A DNA stretch of 64,000 nt from an uncultured Pseudomonas sp. (GTDB taxonomy: Bacteria > Pseudomonadota > Gammaproteobacteria > Pseudomonadales > Pseudomonadaceae). The notes under the pieces were generated by a model. The model was not told the origin of the DNA. It was given only the letters and a program-made list of their open reading frames with translations, and did not search any database. The DNA is taken from the NCBI RefSeq assembly GCF_943846705.1, contig NZ_OX044366.1, forward strand, positions 1,302,001 to 1,366,000, in the 5' to 3' direction. The stretch's first letter is position 1. Each line of letters starts with the position of its first letter. Position numbers and translations under genes: made by a program. Shown piece by piece: positions 32,824-42,961 of this stretch.

Positions 32824-33810
32824 TCAATCGGCGCGTTCACCACAGACATCCAGGGCAAACCAGTGTTCCACTTCGCTCTGGCTAAGACCCGCACCGAGCA
32901 GGGCGAACAGCTTGCCCAGCGCCGCCTCGCGAGTCATACCACCGGCGGAGATCAACCCGGCGTTGGCCAATTGACTACCTGCAGCATACACCCCGAACTC
33001 GACATGTCCGTGTGGACATTGGCTGATCGCCGCCAGTACCACACCGCGATCATGCGCAGCTTTGAGCACGCCGAGCAGTTCGGCGTCATCCGCTGGGCCG
33101 GTGCCGCTGCCGTAGCACTCCAACAATAAGCCCTGCACGCCGCTGTTGAGTAATGCGTGGACGTGGCTCGCTTGGATGCCAGGGTAAAACGGCAATACGG
33201 CGAGGTTGACCGGCTGGCGCGGCTGGCGGTAGTCAATGCGCGCCGGGAGGCTTTTGGCCCGTGCGCTGTGGCGCTGGCGCGGTAGCACGTGGAAGGCGTC
33301 GAAGGCGTCGCTGCGCAGCTTGCTGACCCGCGCGCCGTGCAGCAGTGCGCCATTGAAGTACAGCTGCACGCCCGGCGTAACACCCGCCTGCAGCGCGCGC
33401 ATGGCACCGAATAGATTGTCCCAGGCATCGCTGCCTTCGGCGCCGGCCGGGAGCATTGAGCCGCTGAGCACTACCGGTACCGGCAGGCCGAGTAATAGGA
33501 AGCTCAGGGCGGCGGCGCTGTAGGCCAGGGTGTCGGTGCCGTGCAGCAGCAGCACGCCATCGCAACCGTCCTGCTCGACGCCGGCGCGAATCGCCGCGAC
33601 CATCGCCAGCCAGTTGTGCTGGTTCATATTGGCGCTGTCGATCGGTGGCAGCAGCTCGCGGAAGGTCCATTGCGGCAGTGGCTGGGCTTCCTGCGCTTGC
33701 TGGCTGCGCAGGCGCGCCTCGAAGCCGGACGCCGGGGCCAGGCCGGTGGCGCTCATCTGCATACCGATGGTGCCGCCGGTATAAAGCACCAGGAGTTTTC
33801 TACAACCCAT
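32824..33810 (-). CDS. ansA: L-asparaginase, type I
   Basis: 328 residues. Both catalytic threonine motifs are present: VLYTGGTIGM near 8-17 and LLHGTDTLAYSAAALSF near 88-104. No signal peptide, so it is the cytoplasmic type I form that hydrolyses asparagine to aspartate and ammonia. The C-terminal ISAGGMTREAALGKLFALL is also typical. Neighbouring genes for alanine/glycine uptake and aspartase fit a nitrogen-compound theme, but each has its own terminator. Confidence 0.9.
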   Translation of the reverse strand: MGCRKLLVLYTGGTIGMQMSATGLAPASGFEARLRSQQAQEAQPLPQWTFRELLPPIDSANMNQHNWLAMVAAIRAGVEQDGCDGVLLLHGTDTLAYSAAALSFLLLGLPVPVVLSGSMLPAGAEGSDAWDNLFGAMRALQAGVTPGVQLYFNGALLHGARVSKLRSDAFDAFHVLPRQRHSARAKSLPARIDYRQPRQPVNLAVLPFYPGIQASHVHALLNSGVQGLLLECYGSGTGPADDAELLGVLKAAHDRGVVLAAISQCPHGHVEFGVYAAGSQLANAGLISAGGMTREAALGKLFALLGAGLSQSEVEHWFALDVCGERAD

Positions 33811-33844
33811 ATGAGCTCTCCGTGTTCACATTGTTCTTATAAGA

Positions 33845-33869
33845 AAACAGGGGGCTAAGCCCCCTGTTT
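33845..33869 (-). terminator. Terminator of the alanine/glycine symporter gene
   Basis: AAACAGGGGGC-taa-GCCCCCTGTTT, an 11-bp perfect stem, followed on the minus strand by TTTTCTTAT. It lies 19 bases after the symporter stop. Confidence 0.88.
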
Positions 33870-33888
33870 GTCACAACCCGTGCAGCGT

Positions 33889-35328
33889 TTAGCGCTGATG
33901 CACGCTGTTGCCGATGTCCGCTTGGGGCGCGGCATTCTGCGAGTTAGCCGCCCAGACGGCTGGGTCGAGGTCCAGGTCGGCGAAATTCTTCGCATCCAGT
34001 ACCGGTGACGCCACGCCTGCCTTGATTTGGCTGTCGTAGTCGCGCATCAGGCGCATACCAACCTTGAACAGCAGCGCCAGGGCGACCAGGTTGGTAATGG
34101 CCAGCAGGCCCATGGTCACGTCGGCGAAGGCGAACACGGTGCCCAGGTCCTGAACCGAGCCCCACAGTACCAGAGCCACTACCAGCACGCGGTAGACCAT
34201 CACCGGCGCGCGCTTCTTGCTGAAGAAGCCCAGGGCGTTTTCACCGAGGTAGTAGTTGTAGATCAGGGTGGTGAACACGAACATCAACAGGGCGACGGTG
34301 ACGAACACTCGGCCCCATTCACCGACCACGCTGGCGACGGCAGTTTGGGTCAGCACCACGCCGGCCATGTCCATGCCCGGCTGATAGACGCCCGACAGCA
34401 GGATGATCAACGCCGTGCAGCTGCACAGGATGATGGTGTCGATAAACACGCTCAGCGACTGCACGATGCCCTGGGCCACTGGGTGCTTGACCTCGGCCAC
34501 GGCGGCGACGTTCGGCGCACTGCCCAGACCGGCTTCGTTGGAGAACAGGCCGCGCTTCACGCCCATGATGATCGCTGCGCCGATACCGCCGGCAAATGCC
34601 GGTTCCAGGCCGAAGGCACTGTTGACGATCAGCTTCAAGGTGGCCGGGATGGCCTCGACGTTGCTGCCGATCACGAACAGGGCCATGGCGATGTAGGCAA
34701 ATGCCATCACCGGTACCAGCACGTCGGCGAACTTGGCGATGCGCTTGATGCCGCCGAAGATGATCAGGCCGATCACCGCGGTGAGGATCAGACCGCTGAC
34801 ATAGGTCGGCATGCCGAAGGTGTCATGCATCGAGCTGGCCACGGTGAACGATTGCACGGCGTTGAAGCCGAAACCGAAGGTCACCAGCAGCAGAATCGAC
34901 ACGACGATGCCCAACCAGCGCTGGCCGAGACCGTGCTCGATGTAGAAGGCCGGGCCACCACGGTAGGTGCCGTCGTCTTCACGGCGCTTGTACAGCTGCG
35001 CCAGGGAGCACTCGAAGTAGCTGGTGGCCATGCCGACCAGCGCCACGATCCACATCCAGAAGATCGCGCCCGGGCCACCGAGCATGATCGCCACCGAGAC
35101 ACCGGCGATGTTGCCGGCACCCACGCGGCCGGCGACCGAGAGCATCAGCGCCTGGAACGAGCTGAGCTGGCCGGGCTGGCGCTGGAAGGCTTCGGCGAAG
35201 ATGCGGAACATGCTGCCGAAGTAGCGGAACTGGACGAAGCGCGAGGCGATGGTGAAGTACAGACCAAGGCCGATCAGCATCACGATCAGCAGCTTGCTCC
35301 AGATCAGGTCATTGAGAATATCGAGCAT
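33889..35328 (-). CDS. Alanine/glycine:cation symporter (AGCS family)
   Basis: 479 residues from the ATG at 35326-35328; a longer in-frame start at 35409 is rejected. About ten to eleven transmembrane helices. AGCS signatures: VAGRVGAGNIAGVSVAIMLGGPGAIFWMW, SYFECSLAQLYKRR, GGPAFYIEHGLGQRWLG and GLFSNEAGLGSAPNVAA. It imports alanine or glycine with sodium or protons. The helix-turn-helix gene at 35482 is divergent and is a candidate regulator. Confidence 0.93.
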   Translation of the reverse strand: MLDILNDLIWSKLLIVMLIGLGLYFTIASRFVQFRYFGSMFRIFAEAFQRQPGQLSSFQALMLSVAGRVGAGNIAGVSVAIMLGGPGAIFWMWIVALVGMATSYFECSLAQLYKRREDDGTYRGGPAFYIEHGLGQRWLGIVVSILLLVTFGFGFNAVQSFTVASSMHDTFGMPTYVSGLILTAVIGLIIFGGIKRIAKFADVLVPVMAFAYIAMALFVIGSNVEAIPATLKLIVNSAFGLEPAFAGGIGAAIIMGVKRGLFSNEAGLGSAPNVAAVAEVKHPVAQGIVQSLSVFIDTIILCSCTALIILLSGVYQPGMDMAGVVLTQTAVASVVGEWGRVFVTVALLMFVFTTLIYNYYLGENALGFFSKKRAPVMVYRVLVVALVLWGSVQDLGTVFAFADVTMGLLAITNLVALALLFKVGMRLMRDYDSQIKAGVASPVLDAKNFADLDLDPAVWAANSQNAAPQADIGNSVHQR

Positions 35329-35481
35329 GGCAGCGCAGTCTCTCTTGTTGTTCTGTGAGGAGGAAATTTTCAGGGGCGGAATAGTTGAGCAGGCGGGCGT
35401 GTCGTGCAATTACGCAGGTGGCGGCGATATGACGCGAGTTGATGCTAAAATGGCGTCGCTCGCATCATCAGGAATTGCCGC

Positions 35482-36300
35482 ATGTCCGATCACCTAGGGC
35501 CCAACCTAAAGCTGCTCTGCAGCCATTACCGCTCGATCGCCGAGGTGTGCCGCAAGCTCACGATCAATCGCGCCCAATTCAACAAGTACCTCAGTGGGCA
35601 GAGCCGGCCGACGGCCTACAACCTTAAACGTATCTGTGATTTTTTCGGGGTTGAGGCCTACGAGTTGAGCCTGCCTGCCGAGCAATTTGCCGACTTGATT
35701 GGTGTCCGCAGCGGTAGCCAGGACGCGCGGGTAAGCAGTGATCCCTTGCTGGAGTTTTTTCAGCCCCTGGGCGAGCACTCCAGCAGCTTGTCGCGCTACT
35801 GCGGCTATTACTTCGAGTACTCCAATTGCATGTCCGTGCCGGGGCAGATTCTGTTGTCGCTGGTACAACTGCGCGAGGAGCGCGGCAGTTTTCTGTTCGA
35901 GCGCCAAGAGCGCCAGGAGCCCTCGCGCGCCGACAGTGGCAAGGCGGAAGACTGGGTACGTTGCCGCTACCTGGGCGCGGCGTTTTTCCTGCAGGACCGG
36001 CTGTTCCTGGTCGACTACGAGTCGCTGACCGGCAATGAAATGACCCAGACCATTTTGATTCCCAGCTTTAAAAGCCGCATTACTCGTCTTAACGGCCTGA
36101 AAACCGGCGTGTCCAGCGGCGACCTGCGCACGCCTGCGTGCACCCGGGTGGTCTGGGAGTTTCTCGGCAATGACATCAACCGGGTAAATGCCTACCGTCA
36201 GGTCATGCTCTACAGCCCGGATGACCCGCGCATCGACCCCGACATCCGCCAGCGCCTGAGCGGCGCGCAGATCCGTAATGGTTTGTTCGAGATCGAGTGA
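35482..36300 (+). CDS. XRE-type helix-turn-helix transcriptional regulator
   Basis: 272 residues. The N-terminal domain (about 5-65) has SIAEVCRKLTINRAQFNKYLSGQSRPTAYNLKRICDFFGV, a lambda-repressor-type fold. The remaining 200 residues show alternating strands and helices without a domain I can name. There is no membrane segment. It is divergent from the AGCS symporter, 153 bases apart, so it may regulate that gene or itself. Confidence 0.83.
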   Translation: MSDHLGPNLKLLCSHYRSIAEVCRKLTINRAQFNKYLSGQSRPTAYNLKRICDFFGVEAYELSLPAEQFADLIGVRSGSQDARVSSDPLLEFFQPLGEHSSSLSRYCGYYFEYSNCMSVPGQILLSLVQLREERGSFLFERQERQEPSRADSGKAEDWVRCRYLGAAFFLQDRLFLVDYESLTGNEMTQTILIPSFKSRITRLNGLKTGVSSGDLRTPACTRVVWEFLGNDINRVNAYRQVMLYSPDDPRIDPDIRQRLSGAQIRNGLFEIE

Positions 36301-36314
36301 CGCGCCAGCAAGGC

Positions 36315-36338
36315 TTCAGTCGTTCAGTCGTTCAGTCG
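36315..36338. repeat. Three tandem copies of TTCAGTCG at the end of the PaiB-like gene
   Basis: TTCAGTCG occurs at 36315-36322, 36323-36330 and 36331-36338, then degenerates. The stop codon of the PaiB-like gene (36324-36326 on the minus strand) lies inside the array. Because the unit is 8 bp, copy-number change would alter the last residues of the protein. Confidence 0.8.
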
Positions 36339-36947
36339 TTCGGCGAGAGCACGATCTGCGGCGACAGGGCTGGCGTTGAGGCCCTCACGCACCCCTTCGC
36401 GGTCGACGGCCGTGCGGTTCTGGCTAAGCTTCCATTGCCCCTCAATACGCTGGATTGGCAGGGCGAAGCCAACGATGGCGCGCAGCATCGTGTCGATATA
36501 GTCCGGCGGCGCATCACTGACCGCCCAGGGGCGCTCGCGTCCGGCCTCATGCTGTGCGCTCAGGCGGCTGACCAGTTGCAGCAGCCCCTCGCTATCCTCA
36601 ATAAGCGTCGCCTGACCATGTGCGTGCACGGCGATGTAGTTCCAGGTGGGCACCGCTTTGCCGTGTTCGGCCTTGCTCGGGTACCAGCTCGGGCTGACAT
36701 AGGCCTGTGGTCCCTGAAAAATCACCAGAGTTTCGCCCTGCTCAAGCTCGCGCCAGTGCGGGTTGGCCCGAGCGAAGTGGCCATAGAGGGTGCCGAATTC
36801 GCCCTCGTCGGCGGCCAACAGTAGCGGCAGGTGGCTGGCCAGCAGGCCGTTTGCGCCCTGGTTTATCAGCGTCGCCAGTGGACAGGCGCTGATCTGCTGG
36901 TGCAACTGGGCGAGGTCGTTTTGGCGGAATGCAGGTGGCGTGTACAT
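36324..36947 (-). CDS. PaiB-like FMN-binding protein
   Basis: 207 residues from the ATG at 36945-36947. Family patterns: MYTPPAFRQND at the start, then LLASHLPLLL, LYGHFARANPHW, VIFQGPQAYVSPSWYPSK, VPTWNYIAVHAHG and the C-terminal IEGQWKLSQNR. PaiB of Bacillus was described as a negative regulator, but the fold is an FMN-binding split barrel and the function in pseudomonads is not settled. The gene is convergent with the HTH gene, and the final codons fall in a tandem repeat. Confidence 0.88.
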   Translation of the reverse strand: MYTPPAFRQNDLAQLHQQISACPLATLINQGANGLLASHLPLLLAADEGEFGTLYGHFARANPHWRELEQGETLVIFQGPQAYVSPSWYPSKAEHGKAVPTWNYIAVHAHGQATLIEDSEGLLQLVSRLSAQHEAGRERPWAVSDAPPDYIDTMLRAIVGFALPIQRIEGQWKLSQNRTAVDREGVREGLNASPVAADRALAERLND

Positions 36948-37076
36948 GACGGGGCTCCGGCGGCGAGGCTGCATCCTAGCGCGCTGCACCGGGCCGGATA
37001 AGCTGCAGTTACGGCGACTTTTACCGGCACAGTCCACGTCGCGGCTCTTAGGTTGATCTATTAGTGAAGGGCGATC

Positions 37077-38483
37077 CTATTCCTGTGGCACATCCTTATC
37101 GAGCAAGTCGTTGCCCCGCTCCGATTGGATTTCCGCGTCCACTTTCTGCTCCAGGTGTTTGTCCGGGGTGACATCCAGCACGTCATCAGCGCGCTCCACT
37201 TGGCTTGCCGGGCGCTGTTCTTTGACTGTGCGGCTTGCAGCCGGTGCGATGCCGACATGCGTGGCATCCAGCGCGGCAAACAGCGCCGTATTGACCTCGG
37301 AATCGAAGCGCAAACGGTAAATCGGCTCAGGCAAGGTGAAGCCTTGCTCTGCCAATGCGCGCATGGCGGCGCGAATGGCCAAACTGCGGGCTTTGGCAAA
37401 GTTGGTTTGGCGTTGGTCGATCCAGGCGTAGAAGGTCAGCACGATGTTGGAATCGCCCACCGTGTTGATCAGCGCATCGGGCTCGGGGTCTTGCAGGATA
37501 AAGTCGAGGCTGCGAATGGCGTCCAAACCGGCCTGCATGCCGGCCACGGGGTCATCATCGGCATCCACGCCGAGTTCAAACTCAAAGCGCCGCTCCGGGT
37601 TGGTCGAGTAATTGAGGATGATGCCCTTGAACACCGCCGCATTGGGGATGCGCATGTGGTTACCGTCGAGGGTCATCAAGATTGTGGCGCGCGAGGTCAG
37701 GCGCACGACGATGCCCTCGATGTCATTGATGATCACGTGATCCTTGGCGCGGAACGGCTGGCGCAGGCTCAGCATCACGCTGGAGATGTAGTTCTCCACC
37801 GTGTCGCGCACGGCAAAGCCAATGGCCAGGCCGATCACGCCTGCACCGCCGAGGATCGTGGTGATCACCGCCGCCGCGCCGAGCAAATTGAGCGCCAGGA
37901 TAATCCCCAACAGCAGGATGACCACGCGGGTCGCTTGCGCCAGCAAATCGGCGAGAAAGGGGTTGGGTGCCAGTTTTCGCCACAGCGCTTTCTGCCGTGC
38001 GAGGAAGCTACCCAGCAAGATGAAGGCGACTAATACCAGCAGCGCCAGGCCAAGCAACGGCAGGGCTTTAATAAAATTCAGGCTTTGCGTTTGGATGCGC
38101 TCGATCACCGGCCGCACGTTATCGGCCACGGCCAGCGTCCGGCTCATCTCATCGGTTACCGTGACCACCCCGGCGAGCCGGTTCGCCAGGCGCTGGGCTT
38201 GTTGCGCCGCCTGCTCATTGGCCACCTCGCCGCGCAGGATGACCACGCCTTCACCGACATACACGGTGACGTTACGCAGGGGCTCCAGTTCGGCAAAAAT
38301 GTTCTCGATACGTGCCTGAATCTTCTCATCACGCTCGGCCGCTTCTGGCTCGATCTCCATCACGACTGGCTCGGCCAGCGCCGCGTCTTCGCTCTGGGCC
38401 AAGAGGGCTTGGCCAGGCAATAAAGCACTTAGCAGAGCCAATGCCAGCAGGGTATTGCGCGAGGGCTTGATGGAAAACGTCAT
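37077..38483 (-). CDS. MscS-family mechanosensitive channel with N-terminal BON domain
   Basis: 468 residues. A signal-like start (LLALALLSALLPGQALLAQ) is followed by a periplasmic BON domain (about 52-118, IQARIENIFAELEPLRNVTVYVGEGVVILRGEV), several transmembrane helices (about 138-230) and the MscS pore and beta domain: GGAGVIGLAIGFAVRDTVENYISSVMLSLRQPF and IEGIVVRLTSRATILMTLDGNHMRIPNA. The C-terminal tail is charged. BON domains bind lipids or anchor envelope proteins, so the fusion may couple channel opening to the periplasm. It stands alone. Confidence 0.92.
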   Translation of the reverse strand: MTFSIKPSRNTLLALALLSALLPGQALLAQSEDAALAEPVVMEIEPEAAERDEKIQARIENIFAELEPLRNVTVYVGEGVVILRGEVANEQAAQQAQRLANRLAGVVTVTDEMSRTLAVADNVRPVIERIQTQSLNFIKALPLLGLALLVLVAFILLGSFLARQKALWRKLAPNPFLADLLAQATRVVILLLGIILALNLLGAAAVITTILGGAGVIGLAIGFAVRDTVENYISSVMLSLRQPFRAKDHVIINDIEGIVVRLTSRATILMTLDGNHMRIPNAAVFKGIILNYSTNPERRFEFELGVDADDDPVAGMQAGLDAIRSLDFILQDPEPDALINTVGDSNIVLTFYAWIDQRQTNFAKARSLAIRAAMRALAEQGFTLPEPIYRLRFDSEVNTALFAALDATHVGIAPAASRTVKEQRPASQVERADDVLDVTPDKHLEQKVDAEIQSERGNDLLDKDVPQE

Positions 38484-38626
38484 CGCAGGCGGCTCCGAGT
38501 TAAGGCGGCAATCAATACATTAGCCTACACGGATGCGCAGAACGGCGACTGGCTGAGCGCTCAGCTTGTCGATGAGGTGGGGAGTATGCCGCTCAGGCGC
38601 AAGAGCTATTGCGGCGGCTAGATAGC

Positions 38627-38663
38627 ACAGCGCCCCGTGATCGCAAGATTCACGGGGCGCTGT
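38627..38663 (-). terminator. Hairpin ending the dicarboxylate symporter transcript
   Basis: ACAGCGCCCCGTGA (38627-38640) and its complement TCACGGGGCGCTGT (38650-38663), a 14-bp stem with a nine-base loop. It lies 20 bases after the symporter stop. No T-run follows on the minus strand. Confidence 0.75.
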
Positions 38664-38683
38664 TAAGGCCAGTGCGGCGAGGG

Positions 38684-39937
38684 TTACTGCGGGTTGTCGC
38701 TGTTGTAGATGCGTTGATCCAGTTCGTTCTCGCTGCGCCCAACCAGGGTGGTGGTCATCAGGTCGCCGGCCACGTTGACCGTGGTGCGGGCCATGTCGAG
38801 GATGCGATCAATACCGGCGATCAGCGCCACGCCTTCCAGCGGCAGGCCGACCGAGGTCAGGACCAGGCCGAGCATGATCAAGCCGGCACCCGGTACGCCT
38901 GCGGTGCCCACCGAGGCCAGGGTGGCGGTGAGGATAATCATCAGGTACTGGCCGCCGTTCAGGTCGACCCCGAACGCCTGAGCGATAAACAGCGCCAAGA
39001 CGCCCTGGTAAATGGCGGTGCCATCCATATTGATGGTGGCGCCCACCGGCAGCACGAAGCCGGCTACACCTTGCGATACACCGAGGTTTTTCCGCGCGCA
39101 CTCAATCGAAATCGGCAACGTGCCGGCGCTGCTTGAGGTGCTGAACGCCACGGCCAGTGCCGGCGCAATCCCCTTGAAGAAACGCAGCGGGCTGAGCCGC
39201 GCCAGCAGGGCCAGCAAGCCGCCATAGATCAGCAGCATATGGGTGATGCTGGCCAGGTAGATCACCCCGATCACCTCGGCCAGCGGCAGCAGCACTTCGA
39301 TGCCGTGGGAACCCACCACGCCGGCGATCAGGGCGAATACGCCGACCGGGGCGCAGCGCATGATCAAGTCCGTGAGCTTGTAAAACACCTCTGCCAGGCT
39401 GTCGAACAGCTTGACCGCTGGCGCGGCTTTCTCGCCAATCAGGTTCATGCTCACGCCCAGGGCGATGGCGAACACAATAATCTGCAGGATATTGCCTTCG
39501 GCAAAAGCGCTGACCGGATTGGTCGGCACCAGGCCAACCAGAATCTGTACCAGCGAGGGCGCCTGCTTCACTTCCTGAGTGCCGCTGGCCAGCATATTCA
39601 TGCCTTCGCCGGGCGTGAACAGCGCGCCGAAGAGCAGGCCGATGCTCACCGCAAACGCCGTGGTGACCAGATAGATGGCGATGGTCTTGACGCTGATACG
39701 GCCGAGCTTGGCGCTGTCGCTCATGGCGGTAATGCCGGCCACTAGCGAAACGAACACCAGCGGCACAATGAGCATTTTGATCGCATTGAGGAACAGCGTA
39801 CCAATGGGCGCGAGCACCAATGCGTCGGTTTTCAACAGCACGCCGGTGAGTACGCCGAGGCCGAGGCCGATGAGAATTTGCTGCCACAGCGGCATGCGGC
39901 GCAGGAAGCTTAGGGAAGAAGTGGTGCTCTGACTCAT
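38684..39937 (-). CDS. Dicarboxylate/amino acid:cation symporter (DAACS family)
   Basis: 417 residues, eight or so transmembrane helices plus re-entrant loops. Typical DAACS blocks: FLNAIKMLIVPLVFVSLVAGI, AFSTSSSAGTLPISIE (serine-rich hairpin), FVLPVGATINMDGTAIYQG and GVPGAGLIMLGLVL. It imports a dicarboxylate or acidic amino acid with sodium or protons. Upstream on the same strand lie aspA and a small ORF with their own terminator, so aspartate or a similar acid is a plausible substrate, by inference. Confidence 0.92.
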   Translation of the reverse strand: MSQSTTSSLSFLRRMPLWQQILIGLGLGVLTGVLLKTDALVLAPIGTLFLNAIKMLIVPLVFVSLVAGITAMSDSAKLGRISVKTIAIYLVTTAFAVSIGLLFGALFTPGEGMNMLASGTQEVKQAPSLVQILVGLVPTNPVSAFAEGNILQIIVFAIALGVSMNLIGEKAAPAVKLFDSLAEVFYKLTDLIMRCAPVGVFALIAGVVGSHGIEVLLPLAEVIGVIYLASITHMLLIYGGLLALLARLSPLRFFKGIAPALAVAFSTSSSAGTLPISIECARKNLGVSQGVAGFVLPVGATINMDGTAIYQGVLALFIAQAFGVDLNGGQYLMIILTATLASVGTAGVPGAGLIMLGLVLTSVGLPLEGVALIAGIDRILDMARTTVNVAGDLMTTTLVGRSENELDQRIYNSDNPQ

Positions 39938-40056
39938 GGTGATTATCCAGATTGTCGATTAGCTGGGGCCGTTTGTTATGGCCTTGCGCGATGCTGCCCG
40001 GCAGGCTCGGGCGGAAAGGGGTTAGGCGCGGCATAAATGCCGTTTTTAAAACAAAA

Positions 40057-40088
40057 AACGCGCCGCATCCTTACGGATGCGGCGCGTT
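40057..40088 (-). terminator. Terminator of the aspA operon
   Basis: AACGCGCCGCATCC (40057-40070) and its complement (40075-40088) with a four-base loop. On the minus strand the stem runs into TTTTTTGTTTT. It lies 15 bases after the stop of the small ORF behind aspA. Confidence 0.9.
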
Positions 40089-40103
40089 GTCGTGCTCTGT
40101 GTG

Positions 40104-40271
40104 TCAGGTGGCTAGCGCTACCTGTTGCGCAATGATCACAGGTTTTGCGCGCTGCGGCGACTGTTGCGTGGTGCCGGGCAGGCTCTGGCTGTAGAACACC
40201 GGCACGCTAGGCCACAGGCGGCGAGGCGGATGAATAGCGAGAAAGCCGGGGGGCGCTGGTTGACTGTGCAT
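40104..40271 (-). CDS. Small ORF (55 residues) directly behind aspA
   Basis: Start ATG at 40269-40271, stop TGA at 40104-40106. CAGGAGAATAGTC provides a GGAG ribosome binding site seven to eight bases before the ATG. It begins 15 bases after the aspA stop and ends 15 bases before a strong terminator, so it fits neatly in the operon. The peptide begins MHSQPAPPGFLAIHPPRRLW and ends IIAQQVALAT, proline- and glutamine-rich, without membrane helix or signal. I do not recognise it. Expression is inferred from the ribosome binding site and position. Confidence 0.55.
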   Translation of the reverse strand: MHSQPAPPGFLAIHPPRRLWPSVPVFYSQSLPGTTQQSPQRAKPVIIAQQVALAT

Positions 40272-40286
40272 GACTATTCTCCTGGC

Positions 40287-41711
<1,425 letters not shown>

Positions 41712-41960
41712 GATGGTTACTATCTCAGGAAGTGCGGCATATGCCGCGATGTCCCGTAGGTTAGGGGCTGCGGCTTGATGCTGGCCAATGCTGTTAATCG
41801 CTGGGTCATGCATAATCGGCATAATGTGGCTGTGACTCTTAGGCCTGGTCGACGCATAAGCAGGCTAAAGCCAGATACCTGAGGTCGCGCGGCGGTTGCC
41901 GAGAAAATTCCCTGAATCGCCGAGCATTTGCGCGATTAAATCCGGATGGCGGAGTGAGCG

Positions 41961-42863
41961 ATGAATCTAGAAAGTAAGTGGCTGGAAGACTTTGTCACCC
42001 TGGCCGCCACCCGCAGCTTTTCCCAGGCGGCGCAAAAGCGTTTCGTCACGCAGCCGGCGTTCAGCCGACGGATTCGCAGCCTGGAGAACATGCTCGGCCT
42101 GACGTTGGTGGACCGCAGTTGCACGCCGGTTGAGTTGACCGAGTCCGGCCAGCTGTTTCTGGTTACGGCGCGCAGCATCGTCGAGCAACTGGGTGAGGTG
42201 GTGCGTCACCTGCACAACCTCGAAGGTCAGCAAGGCGAGGTGATGCAAATTGCCGCCGCGCACTCGCTGACCTTGGGGTTTTTCCCCCAGTGGATCGCCC
42301 GCCTGCGCCGGGAAGGGCTGCCGCTGAACACCCGCTTGGTGGCCACCAACGTCGGCGAAGCGGTGCATGCTTTGCGTGACGGGGCCTGTGACCTGATCCT
42401 GGCCTTTTACGACCCGGACGCCGCGTTGCAAATGGATCCGGAGATTTTCCCCTCGCTGCACCTGGGGCGCACCGAGATGCTGCCGGTCTGTGCGGTGGGT
42501 GAAGACGGCGTGCCGCTGTTCGATCTTGGCGGCGCACAAAGCGTACCGCTGCTGGCCTACAGCGCCGGTGCGTTCCTCGGCCGTTCAGTCAATTTGTTGC
42601 TGCGCCAACGCGGGCTGCGCTCGACCACGGTGTATGAAACGGCGATGGCCGATAGCCTAAAAAGCATGGCCTTGCAGGGCATGGGCGTGGCGTGGGTGCC
42701 GCGCTTGTCGGTGACCGGCGAGCTGGCTCGCGGTGAGCTGGTGGTGTGCGGCAATGAACAGTGGCAGGTGCCACTGGAGATTCGCCTGTACCGTTGCGCC
42801 TTGGTGCGCAAGGCGTCAGTGCGCTTGCTCTGGCGCAAGCTGGAGAGCGGCGAGGTCGGCTGA
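41961..42863 (+). CDS. LysR-family regulator, divergent from aspA
   Basis: 300 residues. The DNA-binding domain reads LESKWLEDFVTLAATRSFSQAAQKRFVTQPAFSRRIRSLE with the usual LysR helix-turn-helix. The effector domain follows from about residue 90 (VMQIAAAHSLTLGFFPQWI). The divergent position, 249 bases from aspA, makes aspA its probable target. The closest named family is not recognised. Confidence 0.88.
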   Translation: MNLESKWLEDFVTLAATRSFSQAAQKRFVTQPAFSRRIRSLENMLGLTLVDRSCTPVELTESGQLFLVTARSIVEQLGEVVRHLHNLEGQQGEVMQIAAAHSLTLGFFPQWIARLRREGLPLNTRLVATNVGEAVHALRDGACDLILAFYDPDAALQMDPEIFPSLHLGRTEMLPVCAVGEDGVPLFDLGGAQSVPLLAYSAGAFLGRSVNLLLRQRGLRSTTVYETAMADSLKSMALQGMGVAWVPRLSVTGELARGELVVCGNEQWQVPLEIRLYRCALVRKASVRLLWRKLESGEVG

Positions 42864-42961
42864 GTTCTGTGCGCGGCATAGCGTCTTTGCGCCGAATATA
42901 AATCTGCCCCCGTCTGTGGAGGCAGACCCGGTTATGGCGTTGTGATGCAGGTGAGTGGCGA

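Noticed and set aside
34027..35358. A 443-codon plus-strand frame opposite the AGCS symporter
   Set aside because: Composition is H-, Q- and D-rich with no membrane helices or motifs; the symporter is certain.
38484..38626. Short plus-strand frame ending in a TAG near 38620
   Set aside because: No ribosome binding site at a usable start and no recognisable similarity; treated as intergenic.
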